Source of the DNA: an uncultured Acidaminococcus sp.
GTDB taxonomy: Bacteria; Bacillota; Negativicutes; Acidaminococcales; Acidaminococcaceae
NCBI GenBank assembly: GCA_900538365.1
Contig: UPXT01000003.1
Coordinates: 1 to 64,000, forward strand
Length of the DNA: 64,000 nucleotides
Reading direction: 5' to 3'
Part shown: positions 55,094-63,491 of the stretch, in pieces
How positions within the stretch are numbered: the first letter of the stretch is position 1
How the letters are laid out: each line of letters begins with the position of its first letter
Position numbers and translations under genes: made by a program
The notes under the pieces: model-generated
Told to the model about the DNA's origin: nothing
Seen by the model: only the letters and a program-made list of their open reading frames with translations
Database searches by the model: none

Positions 55094-55735
55094 GTGACCC
55101 GATATACAATCATCAAGGACGGCTATCCGTTTATTTTTACAGGTCTGGCAGCAACCATCCTTGTCGGCTTTTTGGCCGATCCCGCATTTGCCGGGATTCC
55201 GCTTATCCTGACCATATACTTTGCCTATTTCTTTCGGGAACCGGATCGCCCCCTGCCGGATGATCCCCATGTCTTATACTCCCCCGCTGATGGGACTGTC
55301 ATGGCTGTTGAGGAGTTTTTTGACGACGAATTTCTTCATGAGGAAGCCAAAAAGGTAACCATCTTCCTGTCCGTCTTCAATGTCCATACCAATCGCGCAC
55401 CCATTAAAGGATTTGTTAAATATCTGCGCTATACATGCGGCGGCTTTGAGCCTGCTTTCAAAGGATCTGCGCCAATCGTCAACGAACGCATGGCCATTGG
55501 ACTGGAAAACGAAAACTACCGCGTTCTCGTCGTTCAGATTGCAGGCATCCTTGCTCGGCGCATCGTCTCTTGGACAACGCTTGGCAAGCAGCTCTTGCAA
55601 GGAGAAACGTACGGCATGATCAAATTTGGTTCCAGTACAGAGCTTGTCGTTCCTCGCGACGTAGAGATTCTTGTCAAAAAGGGAGATAAAGTCAAAGGCG
55701 GTATTACAATTATGGGGAGGCAGCAAGTACAATGA
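55094..55735 (+). CDS. psd: Phosphatidylserine decarboxylase proenzyme
   Basis: A 213-residue membrane-associated decarboxylase of the short type, which makes phosphatidylethanolamine. It self-cleaves at the GSS motif (179-181) to give a pyruvoyl group on the small subunit. Asp66 in SPADG and His98 in NVHTN complete the likely catalytic set. Two hydrophobic N-terminal stretches (about 12-48) anchor it. The start is GTG 55094 after GGAGGTGA. It overlaps pssA by 4 bases. Confidence 0.93.
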   Translation: MTRYTIIKDGYPFIFTGLAATILVGFLADPAFAGIPLILTIYFAYFFREPDRPLPDDPHVLYSPADGTVMAVEEFFDDEFLHEEAKKVTIFLSVFNVHTNRAPIKGFVKYLRYTCGGFEPAFKGSAPIVNERMAIGLENENYRVLVVQIAGILARRIVSWTTLGKQLLQGETYGMIKFGSSTELVVPRDVEILVKKGDKVKGGITIMGRQQVQ

Positions 55736-56418
55736 ATTATAGACGCATGGTTCCAAACAGCATCAGTGGTTTTAGCATGGTCCTTGGGGTTTTATCCATC
55801 TATCTTTCCATGGATGGGGAATTTTCCAGGGCTGCCATCTTCATCATTTTGGCCGTCCTTGCGGATTCCTGCGATGGACGGGCTGCACGCCTTCTGGGTG
55901 TCAGCGGGGACTTCGGTAAGGAAATGGATTCCATTTGCGATGTTTGTTCTTTCGGGATGGCTCCGGCTGTTTTGATCTATACCTATGGTCTTACAGAACT
56001 GGGTCTATGGGGACAGATTATTTCGTCCCTTTTCACCTTTGGTGCAGGGCTGCGCCTAGCCCGTTTCAATGTCAACACGGGCGTTGTTTCAGGGTATTTT
56101 GAAGGCATGCCGGCACCGGCTGGCGCCTGCGTCCTTGTGACCTATGTGCTTTCCGGTTATCAATTTGGACCGATGGGGACGGCCATCCTGACGCTTTTAG
56201 TGGCAAAATTGATGTACAGTGAAGTTCGTTACCCTGATTTCAAGGGTCACGGCAATCCTCTTTTCAAGGTTCCTGTCATTTTGTCTTTTGCCATTGGTCT
56301 TTATATGCTTGTAACCAATTTCCATGCTTGGCCTTTTATCATCATGTTTACCTACACGATTTGCGGGGTCCTCAATGCCATTTATGTTAAGGTTACGGGA
56401 AAAAAAGCAGGGGAGTAA
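55732..56418 (+). CDS. pssA: CDP-diacylglycerol--serine O-phosphatidyltransferase
   Basis: A 228-residue polytopic membrane enzyme making phosphatidylserine. The CDP-alcohol phosphotransferase motif has Asp48, Gly49, Ala52, Arg53, Gly62, Asp66 and Asp70, all in order, with several membrane helices around it. It is coupled to psd, so the pair makes phosphatidylethanolamine, in line with a diderm Negativicute envelope. Confidence 0.93.
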   Translation: MNYRRMVPNSISGFSMVLGVLSIYLSMDGEFSRAAIFIILAVLADSCDGRAARLLGVSGDFGKEMDSICDVCSFGMAPAVLIYTYGLTELGLWGQIISSLFTFGAGLRLARFNVNTGVVSGYFEGMPAPAGACVLVTYVLSGYQFGPMGTAILTLLVAKLMYSEVRYPDFKGHGNPLFKVPVILSFAIGLYMLVTNFHAWPFIIMFTYTICGVLNAIYVKVTGKKAGE

Positions 56419-56431
56419 GTAGGAGTCCTTC

Positions 56432-57730
56432 ATGACGAGTTACTTTGACATCATCATGATTCCGCTTCAGGTCATGATTGTATTTTTTACCATTTACTAT
56501 TTTGTCCTGTCTTTATTCGGAATCCTGCCTGGAAAAAAAGAAAAGAAAATTACAACGCCAAAGACAACCTTTGCTGTCATTGCGGCCGCCCATAACGAAG
56601 AACGGGTAATTGGCGAACTGGTGGAAAATCTTCGCATGCTTCGCTATCCTGATTCCATGTATGAGATTTTTGTCGTAGCCGACAATTGCACGGACCATAC
56701 GGCGGAAGTCGCACGCAAGGCCGGTGCCAGCGTTCATGAGCGTTTCAATGATACTGATAAGGGGAAGGGCTTTGCCCTTGAATGGATGTTCAAGCGGCTT
56801 TTTGAAATGGATCGTCAATTTGACGCGGTCGTTATTTTTGATGCTGATAATCTTGTACATCCTGATTTTCTCATGGAAATGAATTCCCGCTATCAAAAAG
56901 GGGAACGCCTCATTCAAGGGTACCTTGATTCCAAAAATCCTAATGATACGTGGGTAAGCGGTGTCTTTGCCATTTCCTTCTGGATCACCAATGCGGTTTG
57001 GTCCAGAGCCAAATACAATATTGGTCTTTCCAGCATTCTTGGCGGCACGGGGATGTGCATTGCCGTGGATATCCTTAAGAAGTACGGATGGGAAGCGACT
57101 TGCTTGACGGAAGACATGGAATTTACCATGAAATCCCTCTTGGAAGGTATCCCGACGACTTGGTGTGACAATGCAATTGTCTATGATGAAAAGGCCTTGA
57201 CCTTCAAACAGTCCTGGAACCAGAGAAAAAGATGGGTACAGGGTCATTTTGATGTCGGGGAACGGTATATCCCAAAGCTGCTTAAGGAAGGCATCAAGAA
57301 ACGGGATATCATCATTCTTGACGGTGTTATCGATCTGTTTCAGCCTTATTTTCTCCTTCTCTCAACGCTTTTTGTCATTGCCAGTACAATCTACGCCCAT
57401 GTTCCGTTTTATACGAATGTGCTCTACGCCATTTTGCCTTATGAAATCTGGCAGGTTATTGGGATTGGTCAGTACGTCATTCCTGCCGTGATTCTTCTAA
57501 AAATCCATGCAGCGCCTAAATCTTGGTTCTATACCATCTTTTATCCGATTTTTGTGTATAGCTGGATACCCATTACTGTGCTGGGGTTCCTTCACCGTCA
57601 TGAACATGTATGGAGCCATACGCTCCACACGAGAGGAATCAGTTTCAATGATGTGCTGGTTCCCGAAAGTTCCGAACATGGACCCAAGCAGATTGTCCTT
57701 TCCAAAGAAAAGGATAAGAATAAATCCTGA
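56432..57730 (+). CDS. Membrane-bound family 2 glycosyltransferase
   Basis: A 432-residue processive-type GT2 enzyme. One N-terminal membrane helix (about 9-29), then the cytosolic GT-A domain with VIAAAHNEERVIGEL, FDADN (the DxD-like metal site), CLTEDMEF (the ED base) and QRKRWVQGH (the Q/RxxRW motif), and about three to four C-terminal membrane segments. This layout matches cellulose synthase-like or hyaluronan synthase-like enzymes. The sugar is unknown. It follows pssA by 13 bases and ends at a terminator. Confidence 0.88.
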   Translation: MTSYFDIIMIPLQVMIVFFTIYYFVLSLFGILPGKKEKKITTPKTTFAVIAAAHNEERVIGELVENLRMLRYPDSMYEIFVVADNCTDHTAEVARKAGASVHERFNDTDKGKGFALEWMFKRLFEMDRQFDAVVIFDADNLVHPDFLMEMNSRYQKGERLIQGYLDSKNPNDTWVSGVFAISFWITNAVWSRAKYNIGLSSILGGTGMCIAVDILKKYGWEATCLTEDMEFTMKSLLEGIPTTWCDNAIVYDEKALTFKQSWNQRKRWVQGHFDVGERYIPKLLKEGIKKRDIIILDGVIDLFQPYFLLLSTLFVIASTIYAHVPFYTNVLYAILPYEIWQVIGIGQYVIPAVILLKIHAAPKSWFYTIFYPIFVYSWIPITVLGFLHRHEHVWSHTLHTRGISFNDVLVPESSEHGPKQIVLSKEKDKNKS

Positions 57731-57738
57731 TTCTTTGA

Positions 57739-57785
57739 ACACCCTTTACCGTATCAAATGAAACAGACGGGAAGGGTGTTTTTTA
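57739..57785 (+). terminator. Terminator after the GT2 gene
   Basis: AACACCCTT (57739-57747) pairs with AAGGGTGTT (57772-57780) over a long loop, followed by a T run. Confidence 0.75.
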
Positions 57786-57802
57786 TATTTTCCTCTTCTT
57801 TA

Positions 57803-57832
57803 TTGACACAGTGTAATAAAGAGGTGTAAGGT
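57803..57832 (+). promoter_or_regulatory. Promoter with repeated GTGTAA half-sites
   Basis: TTGACA (57803-57808) is 18 bases from TAAGGT (57827-57832). TTGACAC is followed by GTGTAA at 57811-57816 and again at 57824-57829, an inverted plus a direct repeat, which suggests an operator. Confidence 0.4.
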
Positions 57833-57887
57833 AAAATTCATATTTTCCTTGCCTTGTCCAACCGTATCGTAGAAAAGGGGGAATAGG

Positions 57888-59084
57888 ATGATGACGAAAA
57901 AGATTGCCGTCATTGGCAGCAGCGGAGGAAATCTTTTTGAACAAGGGGGCCAGAATCCGGAAGACCTTTTGGGCGAAATCTGTTATCAGGCTCAATCTGC
58001 AGGAATTGAAGTTGCATTTATACAGTTTATTGGTGCATCCATTTCCATGGACCAAATCAAGGATTCGGATGAAGCGAGCCTTTGGGTAAAAGAAGAAGAG
58101 AAGATCCATCCTGTCTTTCATGGCCCCCTCAATGAAGTGAATGCGATGGCTGCCTCTTATGACGAAGGGCTCAGCAGCTTGATCAAAGAAGGAAAAATCG
58201 ATGGCCTCTTCCTTGTAAGCTGTGATCCTTGCGGCGTCAATCAAAAAGCCATCCAATCTGCAGGCGGCAAGGCGCTTCCTGCTGTTGGTACGGGCGGGAC
58301 AAGCATGGCCCAAGCCGAACAAAGCGGTATGAACGTTCTTGCGGTTTCAGGAACAACGGGGACAACCAACCGTACGAGGGCCATCGCTGGACTCTATGCT
58401 TTTGCCAAGGCCTGGCACCTTACCTATAGGCCAGCCATTGGAGGCCGCTCAGATAAGGAGCAGCTCCAAGGTGGCAATCTTTTCCAACACATCCCCCTGC
58501 GCGGGATCCTCATGGCCTCCCTGCCCGGATTCATTGCCATGGCACTTACGCTCATCATCAGCAAAATCCCTGGTCTAGGGTATTTTGAAAGTATTTTCAA
58601 TGCGATGGTGAAAGCCTTGCCAGTCGTGGTTGCAACGATTGCAGCGCGGCAGCTATCCGGCCTTGGTGATGTGGCAATTGTCGCAGGAACCATTACAGGT
58701 ATCCTTTCCATCAAAGGAGGACTTATTGGCGGCCTTTTAGGCGGCATCTTGGCGGGCTTTTTCGTGAACCGATCCCTGGTTCTATGCCTGAAGTGGAAGT
58801 TTCCAGCGACGACCGCTAATATCGTCTCCGGAGGAATCTCTGGCCTTGTTGCGGGCCTCATCATTTATCTGTTCCTTGCCCCCTTGGCGGAAATGATTGG
58901 CGGCGGACTTCGCGGCCTGATTGACGAAGCCCTTGCGGTCAGCCCCGTTCTTTGCGGCGCACTGGCAGGACTATTGATCTGGCCTGCCATTATGGGGGGC
59001 ATGTATCATGCAGCTATTCTGCCCATTATCCTTCTTGAAATGGAAAAGACGGGAGTTCCTTTCTCGGCGCCATTGATATGGTAG
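57888..59084 (+). CDS. PTS EIIC-like membrane protein with soluble N-terminal domain (first part; frame interrupted)
   Basis: A 398-residue product. Residues 1 to about 190 form a soluble alpha/beta domain beginning KKIAVIGSSGGNLFEQGG, with KIDGLFLVSCDPCGVNQKAI, AVGTGGTSMAQAEQSG and AVSGTTGTTNRTRAIAG; this resembles nucleotide- or sugar-binding Rossmann-like folds but I cannot name the family. From about 205 on it is hydrophobic and glycine-rich (IKGGLIGGLLGGILAGFFV), like the membrane domain of PTS EIIC_2 proteins. No EIIA or EIIB phosphorylation domain is visible. The frame ends with LIW and TAG at 59082-59084, but the family pattern FLGAIDMVGLVMVSAGITFA continues in the -1 frame. Loss of one T in the run near 59060 would explain this. 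The downstream part is at 59078-59461. Confidence 0.7.
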   Translation: MMTKKIAVIGSSGGNLFEQGGQNPEDLLGEICYQAQSAGIEVAFIQFIGASISMDQIKDSDEASLWVKEEEKIHPVFHGPLNEVNAMAASYDEGLSSLIKEGKIDGLFLVSCDPCGVNQKAIQSAGGKALPAVGTGGTSMAQAEQSGMNVLAVSGTTGTTNRTRAIAGLYAFAKAWHLTYRPAIGGRSDKEQLQGGNLFQHIPLRGILMASLPGFIAMALTLIISKIPGLGYFESIFNAMVKALPVVVATIAARQLSGLGDVAIVAGTITGILSIKGGLIGGLLGGILAGFFVNRSLVLCLKWKFPATTANIVSGGISGLVAGLIIYLFLAPLAEMIGGGLRGLIDEALAVSPVLCGALAGLLIWPAIMGGMYHAAILPIILLEMEKTGVPFSAPLIW

Positions 59085-59461
59085 GGCTTGTTATGGTGTC
59101 CGCAGGGATTACGTTTGCAGCCGTCCTTTATCCACGGCGCCGTGATGACAGGACCCTTGCCATTCCCGGTCTATTCATCAATCTTGTTTTCGGCACATTT
59201 GTAGAGGCCTCTTACCCCTTTATGTTGGCCGATCCCCTGGTCATGGCTGGGGCTATTATATCAGCTGGGGTAGGCGGTATCCTCGTTGGTTATTATGGTG
59301 TCCATGGTACGGCTTATGTGCCATCGATTGCGGCACCTGCCCTTTCCAACCATCCGCTGGGATTTATCATTAGTATGTTGGGAGCAGCCCTGTGCGCTGC
59401 CTTCATCACGCTTCTGGCCAATTTCCTTTCCCGAAAAAAGGCCAGCAAGCCGAAGCAGTAA
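59078..59461 (+). CDS. C-terminal part of the EIIC-like membrane protein
   Basis: A 127-residue hydrophobic segment with about four membrane helices (GLVMVSAGITFAAVL, PGLFINLVFGTFVEASYPFML, GAIISAGVGGILVGYYGV, LGFIISMLGAALCAAFITLL). It completes the EIIC-like domain begun at 57888. Its possible ATG (59078) overlaps the upstream stop, but no ribosome site precedes it, so it may be expressed only by coupling or frameshifting, or the whole gene may be a frameshifted pseudogene or carry a sequencing error. It ends 21 bases before the next gene. Confidence 0.6.
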   Translation: MVGLVMVSAGITFAAVLYPRRRDDRTLAIPGLFINLVFGTFVEASYPFMLADPLVMAGAIISAGVGGILVGYYGVHGTAYVPSIAAPALSNHPLGFIISMLGAALCAAFITLLANFLSRKKASKPKQ

Positions 59462-59482
59462 TATCATTTGTGAGGTGTGATT

Positions 59483-60643
59483 ATGCCTGGCATCCTTGCT
59501 ATAACGATTTTATTTTTTATTTACGCTTTGAGCGAAATCATAGCCCTTCGTTCCAAAGCAGTTCTGTCGACTGTTCTGGGTATTTCTGTAATCCTAACCA
59601 TTGGCTTTTGGTCCAAGCTCTTACCTAAGGATATCATTCAACTGGCCCATATTCCAGGTATTGGAATACTGACTGTGGGAATGCTTCTTGTCTCCTTGGG
59701 TACAACCATTGATTTCGCTGAACTTCGACGTCAGTGGCAGGTGGCAGCTGTCAGTGTAATTTCTGTCACGATGGCCGTCATTTTCATCATTTTTTTAGGT
59801 CCATTTTTCATGAACGGAACACTTGCCATTGCCGGATCTCCTATTTTTGCCGGGGGGAATGCGGCCATGCTTATTATCCTTGATGCTGTACAAGAAAAAG
59901 GGATCGAGACAGTAGGCACCTTCTGTATTGTCCTTCTCGTCTCCCAAAAGTTCTTCGGAATCCCCATTGCTTCCCTGATGCTGCGCCATTTGGCAAAAAA
60001 TCTCAGGGATGACAGGAATTTCGTGAAACGCTATGCGTCAGAAGGGAAAGCAGAAAAGGCCAATAAGCCTCTCCGTCTTCCCAGTCTTTTGGATCGTCCA
60101 TCCGTACATCTTGCTAAATTATCTTTTGTTGCTTCCCTTGCTTATTATGCCTCAAAACTCACTGGAGGGGCGGTTCATTATCTCGTTATGTGTCTTCTCT
60201 TTGGAACCCTTTTTTACGCGCTGGGATTCTTGGAAAAAGGCATCCTTCAAAAAACACAGTCAAGCGGCCTCATCCTCTTTTTCGTTACCCTCGTGATTTT
60301 TTCATCCTTTAGCCGGACAACCCCGCAGGATGTGCTTTCCGTCCTTCCACCGCTTGCAGCAACGGCCCTATTAGGCGTTTTAGGGCTTTTTACGGCGGGC
60401 CTTTTGACGAATAGGTTGTTTTCCCTTCCCTTTTCTCTTTGTGTCAGTCTTGGTGTGACCTGCACCTTTGGGTTTCCTACAACAATGCTTGTCTCACAGG
60501 AAGTTTCCACTGCTATGGGAAGAAATGAGGAGGAACGTGCGGCGCTGCTGCATTACCTTCTTCCAAAAATGCTTGTCGCTGGTTTTGTTACCGTAACTAT
60601 CACATCTGTTCTGCTTGCCGGGGTTGTTGTCACGCTATTATAA
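59483..60643 (+). CDS. Polytopic membrane protein of unassigned family
   Basis: A 386-residue protein with roughly ten hydrophobic segments, including a first block (about 1-75), GILTVGMLLVSLGTTIDFAELRRQW, IFIIFLGPFFMNGTLAIAG, VGTFCIVLLVSQKFFGIPIASLM, a charged cytoplasmic loop (HLAKNLRDDRNFVKRYASEGKAEKANK, about 173-200) and a second half of similar layout. The two halves suggest an inverted-repeat transporter, loosely like gluconate or glutamate permeases, but I do not recognise the family. The ATG at 59483 is six bases after GAGGTG. It lies between the EIIC-like gene and an M20 peptidase, and the three are closely spaced, so they probably form one unit. Confidence 0.75.
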   Translation: MPGILAITILFFIYALSEIIALRSKAVLSTVLGISVILTIGFWSKLLPKDIIQLAHIPGIGILTVGMLLVSLGTTIDFAELRRQWQVAAVSVISVTMAVIFIIFLGPFFMNGTLAIAGSPIFAGGNAAMLIILDAVQEKGIETVGTFCIVLLVSQKFFGIPIASLMLRHLAKNLRDDRNFVKRYASEGKAEKANKPLRLPSLLDRPSVHLAKLSFVASLAYYASKLTGGAVHYLVMCLLFGTLFYALGFLEKGILQKTQSSGLILFFVTLVIFSSFSRTTPQDVLSVLPPLAATALLGVLGLFTAGLLTNRLFSLPFSLCVSLGVTCTFGFPTTMLVSQEVSTAMGRNEEERAALLHYLLPKMLVAGFVTVTITSVLLAGVVVTLL

Positions 60644-60659
60644 GGAGGAATCTTCGCCG

Positions 60660-61817
60660 ATGGAAGTCCATGAAAAACTGATTGCGTACCTACATGCTCA
60701 TAAAAAGGAAATGCTATTTCTGTGGAAAAAACTTGTAGAAACTGAAAGCGGGCCCCAACAGCCAAGTGGGGTTGAGGCGGTCAGACGAATTCTTGAGGGA
60801 GAATTGGCCGCCATGGGATTTACCGTACGGCTTCAACAAATCTCTGGCGCCCCGGACCTTCTTATTGCAGAAGCAAGAAAAAGGGAAGGGGAGGGATCCA
60901 TTATACTCTCCGGTCATATAGATACCGTTTTTCCAGCAGGAAAAGCATCGACCCATCCTTTTTTCGTTGACGACGAAGGGTATGCCCATGGACCGGGCGT
61001 CCTAGATATGAAGGGCGGACTTGTTGTAAGTCTCTATGCGGTTAAAGCCCTTAACGCACTGTCCCTTGTCACGCATCCGATCAAGTTTGTTTTTGTAACA
61101 GATGAAGAAACCCTTCATATGCACTCGAATGCAAAAGCCGTGCTGCGCAGGGAAATTACAGGCGCAAGAGCCTTTTTAAACTTTGAACCTTGCGCCGAAA
61201 ATAGCCAGGTCGTTCTCTCTCGCTATGGCGGCGGTCCCGTATCCATCCATGTTCATGGCCGTGCCGCCCACTCTGGTACGAGTCCGGAAAAAGGACGGTC
61301 TGCCATATTGGAAGCAGCTCATAAGATTCTTTATCTGGAAAGCCAAAATGATATCCCCCGCGGGAAATTGATCAATTGCGGAGCCATCTCCGGTGGCATT
61401 GGAGAAAATACAATTCCTGGAGAATGTACGCTCCGTATAGGAGTCCGCTACCGCACAGAAAGCCTAGCCCAGGAAATCAAGGAGAACCTAAAGGAGGCCA
61501 CCGTAAATCAAACCATTCCCGATACTTCGGCGAATCTTGATCTGACCCATCTAATCCCTGCCATGGACCTAAAAGAAGGAGGGAAAGCCTTGTTCCTTAA
61601 GCTGCAGGAAGCGGCAGCCCTTTGTTCCATAGGTCCAATCAAGGGCATTCAAGTAGGCGGGTTATCTGATGCGGGCCTTGCCGCAAGTCTGGGGATACCG
61701 ACCCTCTGCGGAATGGGTGTCGTTGGCAGCGGCGCCCATACGGATGAAGAAAAAGCTCTGGTCAGTTCCCTTTATGAACGAACGGAACTTGCTGCTGCTT
61801 TGCTTCATCTTTTTTAA
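60660..61817 (+). CDS. M20 family metallopeptidase (glutamate carboxypeptidase-like)
   Basis: A 385-residue dizinc hydrolase. The first metal His is in LSGHIDTVFP, the bridging Asp in GPGVLDMKGG, the catalytic Glu pair in FVTDEETL, a further ligand in NFEPCAE, and the last His in GSGAHTDEE; the dimerisation domain contains VHGRAAHSGTSPEKGRSAILEAAH. It resembles carboxypeptidase G2 and related aminoacyl hydrolases, which remove a C-terminal amino acid or cleave acyl-amino acids. The start at 60660 follows AAGGAGG. It is 16 bases downstream of the unassigned membrane protein, so its substrate may be what that transporter imports. Confidence 0.87.
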   Translation: MEVHEKLIAYLHAHKKEMLFLWKKLVETESGPQQPSGVEAVRRILEGELAAMGFTVRLQQISGAPDLLIAEARKREGEGSIILSGHIDTVFPAGKASTHPFFVDDEGYAHGPGVLDMKGGLVVSLYAVKALNALSLVTHPIKFVFVTDEETLHMHSNAKAVLRREITGARAFLNFEPCAENSQVVLSRYGGGPVSIHVHGRAAHSGTSPEKGRSAILEAAHKILYLESQNDIPRGKLINCGAISGGIGENTIPGECTLRIGVRYRTESLAQEIKENLKEATVNQTIPDTSANLDLTHLIPAMDLKEGGKALFLKLQEAAALCSIGPIKGIQVGGLSDAGLAASLGIPTLCGMGVVGSGAHTDEEKALVSSLYERTELAAALLHLF

Positions 61818-61819
61818 CC

Positions 61820-61855
61820 AAACCCTCTCTTCGTCAGTTGACCAAGGGGGTTTTT
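61820..61855 (+). terminator. Probable terminator after the M20 peptidase
   Basis: AAACCC (61820-61825) can pair with GGGTTT (61848-61853), followed by T-rich DNA. The loop is long and the stem imperfect. Confidence 0.5.
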
Positions 61856-61931
61856 CTCCGAAATTGACGTAAAGATGTTCCTATCTTTTCACACTCTTTG
61901 AGACGATCTCATTTTATTCAAAGGGAAATTA

Positions 61932-61940
61932 TGGTAAAAT
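61932..61940 (+). promoter_or_regulatory. Extended -10 promoter of the HAD-mtnP unit
   Basis: TGG directly followed by TAAAAT (61935-61940), 48 bases before the start codon. No good -35 is seen. Confidence 0.5.
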
Positions 61941-61987
61941 GAGATGTTATCAGTTGAAACGTAAGCGATACACAAAAGGAGCCATTC

Positions 61988-62656
61988 ATGACCATTTCAG
62001 GAATCTTATTTGATTTTGATGGAACCCTTGCCAATACAACGCCCCTTATCCTTCATTGTTTCCATCAAACCTTTTCTCATTTTTATGGAAAGGTCCCGCC
62101 TGATGATGAAATCTTGACGACTTTTGGTCTTCCAATGCCACAGGCCATGCTGCAGCTAAGCGGTGGCGATAAATCCCTTCTTGACGAGCTGCTTACTTAT
62201 TATCGGACGTATCAGCTTTCCGTTCATGATGAAATGATCCGTCCTTTTCCTTCTGTTTTGTCTGGCTGTCAGCGCCTGAAGGAAAAGGGAATCCGCTCCA
62301 TCATTGTGACAAGCAAGACCAATGAGACTTGTGAGCGGGGACTGCGCTGTCTGGGTCTTTCTCCCTATATAGAAGGCGTGATTGGCGTACGGGATACATC
62401 ACGTCATAAGCCAGATCCAGAACCCAGTCTTCTTGCTTTGAAAAAGCTGGGCCTTTCCGGAGAGGAATGCCTTTGTGTCGGGGACAGTCCTTATGACTTA
62501 TTGAGCGGGATGCGGGCTGGATGCTGCGCTTCAGTCAAAGTCGGGTGGTCCTGCTTTGATTCCCTACGTTTCCAGCAAGAAATTGAACCGAATTATACGA
62601 TTGCATCTTTACCAGAACTTCTCCCTATCATTGAAAGTTTAAATCACAAGAGGTGA
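61988..62656 (+). CDS. HAD family phosphatase (PpaX/Gph-like)
   Basis: A 222-residue HAD hydrolase with the nucleophile motif LFDFDGTLANT (Asp9 and Asp11), an alpha-helical cap (about 15-85), motif 2 Thr/Ser in IIVTSKTNE, motif 3 Lys in RHKPDPEPSLLAL and motif 4 CVGDSPYDLLSGMRAG. It resembles pyrophosphatase PpaX and phosphoglycolate phosphatase; the substrate is not settled by sequence. The start follows AAAGGAG. MTA phosphorylase follows 5 bases later, which may link it to nucleoside or methionine salvage. Confidence 0.85.
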   Translation: MTISGILFDFDGTLANTTPLILHCFHQTFSHFYGKVPPDDEILTTFGLPMPQAMLQLSGGDKSLLDELLTYYRTYQLSVHDEMIRPFPSVLSGCQRLKEKGIRSIIVTSKTNETCERGLRCLGLSPYIEGVIGVRDTSRHKPDPEPSLLALKKLGLSGEECLCVGDSPYDLLSGMRAGCCASVKVGWSCFDSLRFQQEIEPNYTIASLPELLPIIESLNHKR

Positions 62657-62661
62657 ACGAC

Positions 62662-63468
62662 ATGCGTAAAATTGGAATCATTGGGGGTACAGGTGTCGAA
62701 GATACTTCCTTATTTGGAACGCTTTCCCCCATTACGGTGGAAACCCCATTTGGGACGGCGGAAGGATTCGAAGGCAAGATCGAGGAGACAGCTGTTTATT
62801 TCATTGCTCGTCATGGTAAGGGTCACAGCCTGCCGCCGCATCGCATTCCATATCGTGCCAATATCTATGCGTTAAAGAAGCTGGGTGTAACGGAGATCCT
62901 ATCTTTTACCGCTGTGGGATCCCTGAATCGCGGCTTGATTCCGGGGACTTTCGTCAATACGAGTCAAATCCTTGATTTTACAAAATCACGCGAGCATACC
63001 TTTTTTGACGGTGGTACCATGCCGGTCTGCCATGTTGACTTCAGCTTTCCCTATTGTCCAGTCCTGCGGGAGCGACTCAACGGTATCCTAACAAGACTTG
63101 GCGTACGGCACAGCAAAGCTGGCTGCTATGTAGCTACAGAAGGACCACGCTATGAAACTGCTGCCGAGGTTCGGATGTATGGGCTTATGGGCGGCGATGT
63201 AGCGGGTATGACCCAAATGCCGGAAGCTATCCTTGCAAGGGAAGCTGAGATTTGCTATGCCAACTGCAGCCTTGTGACAAATATGGGGTCCGGGCTTTCT
63301 TGGACGGCCCTATCCCATGAGGAAGTTGTTGCCATGATGGATGAAAATGCCAAGACCATTGCCCATATCATCCTTGCTTTCCTGACTGATGAAGAAAAGC
63401 CCTTGGCGTCCTGTCACTGCCGGGAAGCGGCTCATGCCGTGGGCAATTTTCCTATTGATAAAATCTAA
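62662..63468 (+). CDS. mtnP: S-methyl-5'-thioadenosine (or thioinosine) phosphorylase
   Basis: A 268-residue purine nucleoside phosphorylase of the MTAP branch, which splits methylthioadenosine with phosphate into the base and methylthioribose-1-phosphate. IGIIGGTGVED opens the phosphate-binding region, RHGKGHSLPPHRIPYRANIYALK is the MTAP signature, and ATEGPRYETAAEVRMYGLMGGDVAGMTQMPEAILARE is the substrate site. The ATG at 62662 follows AGAGGTG. The next gene is an MTA/SAH deaminase, so the true substrate may be methylthioinosine rather than methylthioadenosine. Confidence 0.9.
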   Translation: MRKIGIIGGTGVEDTSLFGTLSPITVETPFGTAEGFEGKIEETAVYFIARHGKGHSLPPHRIPYRANIYALKKLGVTEILSFTAVGSLNRGLIPGTFVNTSQILDFTKSREHTFFDGGTMPVCHVDFSFPYCPVLRERLNGILTRLGVRHSKAGCYVATEGPRYETAAEVRMYGLMGGDVAGMTQMPEAILAREAEICYANCSLVTNMGSGLSWTALSHEEVVAMMDENAKTIAHIILAFLTDEEKPLASCHCREAAHAVGNFPIDKI

Positions 63469-63491
63469 AGAAAAGAGGATATAAGGAACTG

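Noticed and set aside
59050..59070. Programmed -1 ribosomal frameshift in the EIIC-like gene
   Set aside because: No canonical X-XXY-YYZ slippery heptamer is present at the break and I see no obvious downstream stimulatory stem; a deletion or sequencing error is simpler.
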